A stretch of DNA of 64,000 bases from Actinoallomurus liliacearum (GTDB taxonomy: Bacteria > Actinomycetota > Actinomycetes > Streptosporangiales > Streptosporangiaceae), in the NCBI RefSeq assembly GCF_039542035.1, contig NZ_BAABHJ010000012.1, forward strand, positions 62,001 to 126,000. The letters are read 5' to 3'. Of this stretch, positions 58,250-64,000 are shown one piece after another. Below the pieces are notes generated by a model. The model did no database searches. It worked only from the letters and a program-made list of their open reading frames with translations, and was not told where the DNA came from. Position 1 is the first letter of the stretch. Each line of letters opens with the position of its first letter. The translations under genes and the position numbers were made by a program.

Positions 58250-59614
58250 TCAGCGGGGGGTGAGGATCACGGGGAGGCCGTGTTTCGGCTGGTAGGTCAT
58301 GGCGTAGTGGCCGGTGACCTGAACGCCGGGCGCGGTCCGCACCTCGTACGCCTGGGCGATCGTCGCGATCAGCAACTGCGCGATCGTGAGCGCCATCGGT
58401 TCGCCGATGCACAGGCGTTGTCCCTTCCCGAACGGGTAGTACGCCTCGCGGGCGCGGGAGTCGTGGCGGTCCGGGGCGAAGCGGTCCGGGTCGAACGCCT
58501 CCGGGTCATCCCAGAAGCGCGGGTCGTGGTGGGTGGCGTACGGGCTGAGGATGATGTTCGCGCCGCCGGGGATCGCGTACGGGCCGACCACGTCGTCCTC
58601 GACCGAGCCCCGGAAGTACATCGGGAACGCCGGGTACAGCCGGAAGGTCTCGTCGACGATCCGCCGGGTGTACGTCAGCTCGGTGAGGTCGTCATAGCCG
58701 GGGGCCCGGCCGCTGAGGACCCGGTCGACCTCCTCCCGCAGGCGGGTCGCGGCCTCGGGATTTCGGCACAGCAGGTGCCAGGCCCACGCGACGCCGGTCG
58801 CGGTCGACTCGTAGCCGGCGATGAAGATGGTGAAGATCTCGTCGCGGAGCTGACAGTCGCTCATCCGCTCGCCGGTCTCGGAGTCCTCGGCCTGGATGAG
58901 TATGCTCAGCAGGTCCGCTTGGGCGTCGCCGCTGGCCAGGGCCGCACGGCGGGCGGCGATAAGAGCGTAGATCTCCTGGTCGAGCGCCTCGATGGCGCGC
59001 CGGTACGCCGCGGCGCCGGGGGTCGGCAGCCACGACGGCACGAAGAACGTCCAGACCCGCCGGGTCATGCCGGCGAACACCCGGTCCGTCAGGTCCAGCA
59101 GGCGGACGGAGCGCTCCTCGTCCACGGCGGTCCCGAACAGGGTCTCCAGGATGATCCGGATGTTCATCCGCACGGATTCGCGGAGCATGTCGATCGGCGT
59201 GCCGTTCGTGACGGCCGGGGCCCAGCCTGCCATCGAGTCACGTACCGTTTCCCGCACGGTCTCGGCCATACGCTGGATCTGCCGACTGTGGAAGGCGGGC
59301 TGCATGAGCCGACGCTGCCGCCGCCAGAAGGCGCCGTCGCTGGTGAACAGGCCGTTGCCGAGGGCGAGCCGGATGCCGTCCATGATGCTGCCCTTGACGT
59401 AGTTGGCCGCGTTGCCGACCAGGATGTGGCGTACGTAGTCCGGGTGGCTGACGAGGTAGGCGCGGACCGGTCCGGCGCCGAGCCGTACCAGGCCGTCGCC
59501 TTCCCGGGCGGCCTTCATGCAGAAACCGAACGGGTCCCTCGCCAGCGCGACGAAGGGAACGCCGCGGACTCCGGGAACCGGTACCGGGGTGTCGGCCTGC
59601 GTAGCTGTACTCAT
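58250..59614 (-). CDS. Cytochrome P450 (CYP102/CYP4-like type)
   Basis: 454 residues. I-helix FIAGYESTATGVAWAW, ETFRLYP K-helix, PERF-like DPDRFAPDR and heme loop YPFGKGQRLCIGEPMA with Cys402. The layout is that of the long-substrate group related to fatty-acid hydroxylases and biosynthetic P450s, different from the two sterol-type P450s at 30-34 kb. AGGAG lies upstream of ATG 59614. Not next to a ferredoxin gene. Substrate unknown. Confidence 0.88.
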   Translation of the reverse strand: MSTATQADTPVPVPGVRGVPFVALARDPFGFCMKAAREGDGLVRLGAGPVRAYLVSHPDYVRHILVGNAANYVKGSIMDGIRLALGNGLFTSDGAFWRRQRRLMQPAFHSRQIQRMAETVRETVRDSMAGWAPAVTNGTPIDMLRESVRMNIRIILETLFGTAVDEERSVRLLDLTDRVFAGMTRRVWTFFVPSWLPTPGAAAYRRAIEALDQEIYALIAARRAALASGDAQADLLSILIQAEDSETGERMSDCQLRDEIFTIFIAGYESTATGVAWAWHLLCRNPEAATRLREEVDRVLSGRAPGYDDLTELTYTRRIVDETFRLYPAFPMYFRGSVEDDVVGPYAIPGGANIILSPYATHHDPRFWDDPEAFDPDRFAPDRHDSRAREAYYPFGKGQRLCIGEPMALTIAQLLIATIAQAYEVRTAPGVQVTGHYAMTYQPKHGLPVILTPR

Positions 59615-59792
59615 CTGGCGCTACTCCTGAATCCGGCCGGGATATGCCGACGGTCCGTGTGGGGTCCGGCTGCCGGCCGGAGGAAAGGCCGGTGTCGGTG
59701 CGGGGGATTCCGCTCTGAGATTTTGTGCCACTCAGCGGCGAAATGGCCAGACCGTATCCTAGATTCTCCGCTTAAGTGCTGATTCGTCCCGG

Positions 59793-60233
59793 TTATTGGC
59801 GATGGAGATGCGTCGAGGCGGCCGTGCCGGGCCGCGACGGCTCGCCGGCTCTCAGAAGTGCCGGACGCGGCGTCGTTTCGTGCCTTTCCCGAGCCTCGAG
59901 CAGGGCGGGGAGATGGTCCCTGCTCCAGGCGCGGGCGGCGTCGATCAGGGTCAGCAGGGTGCGGCCCAGGTCGGTCAGTTCGTACTCGACACGCGGTGGG
60001 TTCTCGTCGTACGCCGTCCGGGTGACCAGGCCGTCGCGCTCCATCGCGCGCAGGGTCTGGGTCAGGACCTTCGGGGTGATGCCGCGCAACGGCACCCGTA
60101 GTTCGGTGAAGCGTCGCGGGCCGCTTTCAAGGCAGATCACCACCATCGCGGTCCACTTGTCGCCGATCTGGATCGGCATGGCGCTCGACGGGCAGACGGG
60201 GTCGAACATCTCCGGGTCCAGCGGCTCGGCCAT
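59793..60233 (-). CDS. HxlR family transcriptional regulator
   Basis: 146 residues. Winged helix with the family cysteine in PVCPSSAMPIQIGDKWTAM, then RFTELRVPLRGITPKVLTQT and LRAMERDGLVTRTAYDENPP. HxlR-type regulators respond to reactive aldehydes or redox stress. Divergent from a NAD(P)-binding reductase gene, with repeated GTATC boxes between them, so it likely controls that gene and itself. ATG 60231-60233 lacks a strong ribosome site. Confidence 0.88.
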   Translation of the reverse strand: MAEPLDPEMFDPVCPSSAMPIQIGDKWTAMVVICLESGPRRFTELRVPLRGITPKVLTQTLRAMERDGLVTRTAYDENPPRVEYELTDLGRTLLTLIDAARAWSRDHLPALLEARERHETTPRPALLRAGEPSRPGTAASTHLHRQ

Positions 60234-60251
60234 GGTCCCGCAGCCTATCCC

Positions 60252-60286
60252 GGTATCTTTGAGGTAACCAGTATCCCGTAGATACC
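60252..60286. promoter_or_regulatory. GTATC boxes between hxlR and the reductase gene
   Basis: GGTATC (60252-60257), GTATC (60271-60275) and the inverted GATACC (60281-60286) lie within 35 bp, in the middle of the divergent promoter. Arrangement resembles HxlR-family operators. Position supports, sequence does not prove it. Confidence 0.6.
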
Positions 60287-60331
60287 GTCCTGTTCCGGCG
60301 GCGAAGTACGCGGCCGGAAGGGAACAGCGAC

Positions 60332-61036
60332 ATGAGTGGAATCGTCATCTTCGGGGCCGGTGGCCGGGCGGGACGGGCCATCACCGCCGAGGCCCGGAGC
60401 CGGGGCCATCGGGTCACAGCGGTCGTACGGGATCCGGCCCGGCATCCCGATCTCGCGACGGACGGTGTGCGGGTGGTGCCGGGGGACGTGACCGACGTAC
60501 GAGCCATCGCCGCGATCGGCGAAGGTCACGACGCGGCGGTCCATGCGGTGAGTCCGATGTCCGGTCCTCAGCAGGGGTTCGACGACCTCGATCCCGCGTT
60601 CTTCGTGCAGGCCGCCGACGCGCTGGTGGGCGGCCTGTCCGAGGCCGGGGTTCCCCGGCTCGTCGCGATCGGCCTGTTCTCCACCCTCGAATCGCCCGGC
60701 GGCGGTCTGGTGATGGACGACCCCGCCGCGTACCCGCCCGAGTTCCGCTCGTTCGCGAAGGAGCTCCGGCCGTTCGCGGCCGCGCACGCCGCCGGCTTGG
60801 ACCGGCTTCGCGAGGCGGGCTCGGCCGTCGACTGGCTGATGCTGACCCCGCCCGCCCGGCTGGAGGCCGATGGCACGAGGACGGGCGGCTACCGGATCGG
60901 AGGTGAGACCGCGCCGCGGTGGGAGGTCCGCCTCTCGTACGCCGACCTCGCGGTGGCGGCGCTCGACGAGATCGAGACGCCGCGCCATCACCGCACCCGC
61001 GTCTCCGTCTTCGGCGACGGGGAGGACGGGGCGTGA
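60332..61036 (+). CDS. NAD(P)-binding protein, NmrA/atypical SDR type
   Basis: 234 residues. N-terminal Rossmann IVIFGAGGRAGRAITAEARS, then HRVTAVVRDPARHPDL, GDVTDVRAIAAIGEGHDAAV. No YxxxK, as usual for atypical SDRs such as azoreductase-like or NmrA-like proteins. GGAAGGGAACAGCGAC lies before ATG 60332. Divergent from HxlR, the typical pairing for stress-induced reductases. Confidence 0.85.
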   Translation: MSGIVIFGAGGRAGRAITAEARSRGHRVTAVVRDPARHPDLATDGVRVVPGDVTDVRAIAAIGEGHDAAVHAVSPMSGPQQGFDDLDPAFFVQAADALVGGLSEAGVPRLVAIGLFSTLESPGGGLVMDDPAAYPPEFRSFAKELRPFAAAHAAGLDRLREAGSAVDWLMLTPPARLEADGTRTGGYRIGGETAPRWEVRLSYADLAVAALDEIETPRHHRTRVSVFGDGEDGA

Positions 61037-61052
61037 GCCGCCTCGGAACGGC

Positions 61053-61961
61053 CTAGGGTCTGTCCGGCGGATCTTGACTGACGGTCGCCAGCAGACGTGT
61101 CACCAGGGGGTTATGGTCGTTCTTGCGCCAGGCGACGGCGACTCGCGTGCGGGCGATGCCGGGCTCGATCCTGCGGAAGGCGACGCTCTTGAGACGGATG
61201 CGTCGGATGCTCGCCGGAGCCAAGGAGACGCCCAGACCGGTTTCCACGAGCGCGCACACGGTCTGCCACTCCACCGCGTGCTGGGCTATCCGCGGTGTGA
61301 AGCCCGCCGCGGTGCACAGGCCGGTGATCTGGTCGTACAGCTGTGGGCCGACCGCACGGGGCAGCAGCACGAAGGGCGAGTCCGCCAACTGAGCAAGTCG
61401 CACGGTCCGTTGGGCGGCAAGCGGATGCGTGACCGGCAGCACGGCCACAAAGGGCTCGGTGAGTATCGTTCTGAAGCCGAGTTCTGCCTCGGCGGCGGGG
61501 GGCTCGCGCAGCAGGCCGATGTCGATGGTCTCGGCGTGCAGAGCGGCGATCTGCGGCGCGGTGGTCATCTCACGGATGTCCAGGTGCACGCCGGGGAACC
61601 GCTGCCGGAAGGTACGCAGCAGGCCGGGCAGGACGGTCAGGGCGAGCGAGGCGGCGAAGCCGATCCGTAGACGGCCGGTCTGGCCGCTGCCAACGGCCCG
61701 GGCCGCGGCCAGGCCGTCCGCAAGGTCGGTGAGGGCCCGCCGTGCGGCGGGCAGCAGTTCGCGGCCGGTTGCGGTGAGCGTGACGCGTCCTGGTTCGCGG
61801 CTGAACAGCGCGTGGCCGACCTTGTCCTCCAGGCGGCGGATCTGCTGGCTCAGGGGCGGCTGGGCGATTCCCAGGCGGGCGGCCGCATGGCCGAAGTGGA
61901 GTTCCTCGGCGAGCACGACGAAGGCATGCAGCTGTGGAAGGGGGAGTTCGGGGCGCTCCAT
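61053..61961 (-). CDS. LysR family transcriptional regulator
   Basis: 302 residues. The HTH is LHAFVVLAEELHFGHAAARL then GIAQPPLSQQIRRLEDKVGH; the effector domain begins LRIGFAASLALTVLPGLLRT. Convergent with the NAD(P)-binding gene (16 nt apart) and divergent from RidA, which it probably controls. CAGGTCATGCCTG at 61976-61988, a near-palindrome, sits just upstream of its start and could be a binding site. Confidence 0.9.
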   Translation of the reverse strand: MERPELPLPQLHAFVVLAEELHFGHAAARLGIAQPPLSQQIRRLEDKVGHALFSREPGRVTLTATGRELLPAARRALTDLADGLAAARAVGSGQTGRLRIGFAASLALTVLPGLLRTFRQRFPGVHLDIREMTTAPQIAALHAETIDIGLLREPPAAEAELGFRTILTEPFVAVLPVTHPLAAQRTVRLAQLADSPFVLLPRAVGPQLYDQITGLCTAAGFTPRIAQHAVEWQTVCALVETGLGVSLAPASIRRIRLKSVAFRRIEPGIARTRVAVAWRKNDHNPLVTRLLATVSQDPPDRP

Positions 61962-62020
61962 ACGCCTAGAGATATCAGGTCATGCCTGTGGCTGTATTAG
62001 ACGTATCGGCACTGCTCACT

Positions 62021-62026
62021 TAGCGT
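62021..62026 (+). promoter_or_regulatory. -10 element for leaderless ridA
   Basis: TAGCGT (TAnnnT) ends 7 nt before ATG 62034, and no Shine-Dalgarno separates them, the usual actinobacterial leaderless layout. Confidence 0.5.
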
Positions 62027-62033
62027 TCGGCGC

Positions 62034-62423
62034 ATGACAGAGCGACGTGCGATCCTCAGCGGCTCGACCTTTGAGGAGCAGATCGGCTATGCCCGCGCCG
62101 TGGTCGACGGCGACTGGGTGCACGTGTCCGGGACGACCGGGTTCGACTACACCACCATGACGATCGCCGACGACGTAGTGGAGCAGGCCGAGCAGTGCCT
62201 GCGAAACATCGAGGCGGCGCTGACCGAGGCGAAGTGCACCTTCGCCGACGTGGTGCGGGTGCGCTACCTGCTGCCTGACCGCGAGGACTTCGAGTCCTGC
62301 TGGCCGACCCTGCGCCGCTACTTCGGTGACGTCCGGCCGGCCGCCACGATGCTCATGTGCGGTCTCGCCGACCCCCGGATGAGGATCGAGATCGAGGTGT
62401 ACGCGCGGCGGGCCACCGCGTAA
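62034..62423 (+). CDS. RidA/YjgF/UK114 family protein
   Basis: 129 residues. RidA features: VHVSGTTGFDYTTMTIADDV, QAEQCLRNIEAALTEAKCTF, VVRVRYLLPDREDF, and the C-terminal RPAATMLMCGLADPRMRIEI, with the conserved Arg and Glu (RIEIEVYA). Family members deaminate reactive enamines/imines or related metabolites. Divergent from LysR. Probably leaderless. Confidence 0.9.
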   Translation: MTERRAILSGSTFEEQIGYARAVVDGDWVHVSGTTGFDYTTMTIADDVVEQAEQCLRNIEAALTEAKCTFADVVRVRYLLPDREDFESCWPTLRRYFGDVRPAATMLMCGLADPRMRIEIEVYARRATA

Positions 62424-62432
62424 CAGCCCGAT

Positions 62433-62462
62433 CCGTTCTGCGGGAACGGGCGTCATGCCCGA
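62433..62462. terminator. Two short adjacent hairpins between convergent genes
   Basis: CCGTTC/GAACGG (62433-62438 and 62444-62449) and CGGGC/GCCCG (62448-62452 and 62458-62462) partly overlap, so they may be alternative folds. Between the ridA stop and the convergent peptidase stop. Confidence 0.45.
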
Positions 62463-62505
62463 CCACAGGCGGGGCGATCTGACACGTCACGAGAGGGACG
62501 GCTCT

Positions 62506-63159
62506 TCAGCGGACGTGGGAGTCCGGGCCGTCGATCACGAGGGCCTGCCCGTCGCGCAGGGCGCGGTGGGCGACGCCGTTCGCCTGGTAGCGCGCGGCGA
62601 CGGCGGTCAGGACCTCGCTCTCGGGATGGCCCGGCGAGTCGACGTGCGGGACCACGGCGTGGTCGAGGACGCCCAGTCCCTCCCAGATCGGCGGATCACC
62701 GTAGGCCGCGGGAACCACCTGCGGATCGTCGCACTCCTCCAGACCGCGCAGACTCGGCGCGAGCACGCAGGCGCCGGCGCTGTAACCGGCGTAGACCACC
62801 GCGTCCCGCCGCAGCAGCGCGGTCAGCGCGACGTCGGCGCCGCTGCGCGCCATCGCGTAGCGCAGCATGAACACGTTCCCGCCGCGTACCCACAGCAGGG
62901 GGAAGCGGGCCAGCGCCGCGGCGACGGTGCCTGTGGGCTGGTCGAAGAACTCTCGCAGGTCCACCTCGGTCGGCCGCAGCCCCAGCCGGGCGAGCGCGTC
63001 GGCCTCGCGCCGTACGCCGGCCGATCGTTCCGGCTCGGCCTGGGCGTCGATGGCATTGGCGATGACGGCGACTTCCACCGGGGCCGGTCGCTCGCGAAGC
63101 AGCGCGAGCAACCGGCTCGGGTGATCTCCTTCGCGGAAGGAGGACAGATAGAGGCGCAC
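62506..63159 (-). CDS. Dipeptidase E-like protein (S51 / class I glutamine amidotransferase-like)
   Basis: 217 residues from GTG 63159. The nucleophile serine is in VYAGYSAGACVLAPS and the histidine in VVPHVDSPGHPES, both expected for peptidase S51; WVRGGNVFMLRYAM is the oxyanion/substrate loop. Role: hydrolysis of Asp-X dipeptides or a related reaction. TAGGGT lies 6 nt upstream of the GTG, so leaderless. Convergent with ridA. Confidence 0.85.
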   Translation of the reverse strand: MRLYLSSFREGDHPSRLLALLRERPAPVEVAVIANAIDAQAEPERSAGVRREADALARLGLRPTEVDLREFFDQPTGTVAAALARFPLLWVRGGNVFMLRYAMARSGADVALTALLRRDAVVYAGYSAGACVLAPSLRGLEECDDPQVVPAAYGDPPIWEGLGVLDHAVVPHVDSPGHPESEVLTAVAARYQANGVAHRALRDGQALVIDGPDSHVR

Positions 63160-63165
63160 CTGTGG

Positions 63166-63171
63166 ACCCTA
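63166..63171 (-). promoter_or_regulatory. -10 element for the leaderless peptidase gene
   Basis: Read on the minus strand, TAGGGT (63166-63171) ends 6 nt before GTG 63159. No ribosome site lies between. Confidence 0.5.
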
Positions 63172-63431
63172 GAGCGCCGGGATATGATCCGAAAAGCTAG
63201 TGGTTGCGTCTAGGGTTCCGTGCCGGCCTCCGCCTCCAAGACGACAACAAGGGGGCCGGTGGACTGGACCGAGCGGCGCCAGGGCCGATGTTTCGGCCCC
63301 ACACCTGATGGGATAAAAACCCCGAGGGCTTCCATTCCGCCTGCCCGCCATCCGGCCGGGCCGGACCTGGGGAGGCCCCATCCCATGAGTCGTGTCGTCA
63401 TCCGAGTATCGGCGTCCCGGACGGTCCGGTC
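63172..63431 (+). promoter_or_regulatory. Possibly structured leader of the TSUP gene
   Basis: 260 nt without a gene before the permease. GGGCCGA/TCGGCCC forms a hairpin with a 4-nt loop (63282-63299); ATGGGAT (63308-63314) can pair with ATCCCAT (63380-63386) over a distance, enclosing an A-rich GATAAAAACCCCGAGGG stretch; GGGGAGGCCCC follows. It looks like a folded 5' leader, but it does not match any riboswitch class I can name. Confidence 0.4.
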
Positions 63432-64000
63432 ATGACCGGCATCGGCGATCTCGTTCTGCTGACCGCCGCCGGGGCGCTCGCCGGGGTGGTCGGGACCGCG
63501 GGCGGCATCACGTCTCTGATCTCCTACCCGGCCCTGCTGGTGGCGGGCCTGCCTGCCCTCGCCGCGAACGTGGCCAACATCATCGCCGTGGTGGCCTGCT
63601 GGCCCGGCGCGGCCCTGGCCTCCCGACCCGAGTTGGCCGGTCAACGGGTACGGCTATGTCGGTGGATACCCGTCGCCGCGCTGGGCGGCGCCGCGGGATC
63701 ACTGCTGCTGCTGTCCACGCCACCTGGCGTCTTCGCCCACGTCGTGCCGATCCTGGTGGCCGTGGGATCGCTCGCACTGCTGGCTCAGCCCCGGATCGCC
63801 GCCCGCCTCGATCGGCGCGGTCCGCTGTCAGGCGCGCGCGGCGTGATCCTGCCGTTGGGGCTGACCGCGATGTCCCTCTACAACGGCTACTTCGGCGCCG
63901 GCGCCGGGGTGATGATCCTCGCCCTCCTGCTGATCAGCGCGGAGCCGAACCTGCCGACCGCCAACGCGCTGAAGAACATGCTCATCGGGGCCGGGGCCCT
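63432..64000 (+). CDS. TSUP (TauE/SafE) family permease, truncated by window end
   Basis: 189 codons present; no stop before 64000. MTGIGDLVLLTAAGALAGVV followed by GTAGGITSLISYPALLVAGL is the first TSUP repeat (family signature G.G.GGG-like region GTAGGITSLISYP), and YFGAGAGVMILALLLISAE is the second. Membrane protein that exports or imports small organic or sulfur-containing anions. ATG 63432 has a weak ribosome site. The gene may be controlled by the leader at 63172-63431. Confidence 0.85.
   Translation, partial: MTGIGDLVLLTAAGALAGVVGTAGGITSLISYPALLVAGLPALAANVANIIAVVACWPGAALASRPELAGQRVRLCRWIPVAALGGAAGSLLLLSTPPGVFAHVVPILVAVGSLALLAQPRIAARLDRRGPLSGARGVILPLGLTAMSLYNGYFGAGAGVMILALLLISAEPNLPTANALKNMLIGAGA

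Noticed and set aside
1..64000. tRNA or rRNA genes, insertion sequences, phage integrase, attachment sites
   Set aside because: No cloverleaf, rRNA-like stretch, transposase motif or integrase found on either strand by reading; a tRNA scan would confirm.

Overview
The window is GC-rich and gene-dense. It has many GTG/TTG starts, 4-bp ATGA start/stop overlaps and several apparently leaderless genes. With DUF397/DUF5753 regulator modules and a KstR-type sterol regulon, this points to a filamentous high-GC actinomycete. The order Streptosporangiales (for example Thermomonosporaceae) is my inference; no rRNA or tRNA gene is visible to confirm it. All family calls come from motif and sequence recognition; no alignment or database search was run.

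Layout. 1-3.6 kb: minus-strand sugar ABC operon (LacI repressor, ATPase, permease, start of a binding lipoprotein) with two direct operator repeats. 3.7-4.3 kb: small methyltransferase. 4.6-13.4 kb: an unrecognised three-gene plus-strand cassette with two very large proteins and one secreted protein. 13.6-27 kb: mixed accessory genes: IclR, a Ser/Thr kinase fused to an MFS transporter, NADAR protein, VOC protein with a sigma factor, MFS pump, PhzF, an atypical SDR, LLM oxidoreductase, a MarR-controlled FAD/NAD oxidoreductase, an HTH protein and an alpha/beta hydrolase. 27-30.1 kb: prenyltransferase-like, methyltransferase and glycosyltransferase operon.

30.3-35.7 kb and 44.6-51.8 kb form a split sterol side-chain catabolic locus. 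The left part holds two paralogous P450s, an Hsd4A-like dehydrogenase and a FadA5-like thiolase. The right part holds a KstR-like repressor, an acyl-CoA synthetase, ChsE1/ChsE2-like acyl-CoA dehydrogenases, a fused ChsH2-ChsH1-like hydratase and Ltp2. Four sites fit TnnAACnnGTTnnA exactly (two in tandem before hsd4A, one before the second P450, one before fadA5). Near-matches lie between the repressor and fadD, and beside fadA5. The genes could carry out P450 activation of the side chain, CoA ligation, dehydrogenation, hydration, and thiolytic or retro-aldol cleavage.

Between the two halves lie a DUF397/XRE/ATPase module (35.8-37.6 kb), two DUF202 membrane proteins, a repeat-tailed protein and a 1613-residue CtpI-like P-type ATPase. 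51.9-64 kb: small protein genes, TetR and serine hydrolase, hypothetical and secreted proteins, a RibD/DHFR-like reductase, a second DUF397/XRE/ATPase module that is visibly degenerate, a third P450, divergent HxlR/NAD-binding and LysR/RidA pairs, an S51-type peptidase, and a truncated TSUP permease with a possibly structured leader. Many convergent gene pairs are separated by strong hairpins.
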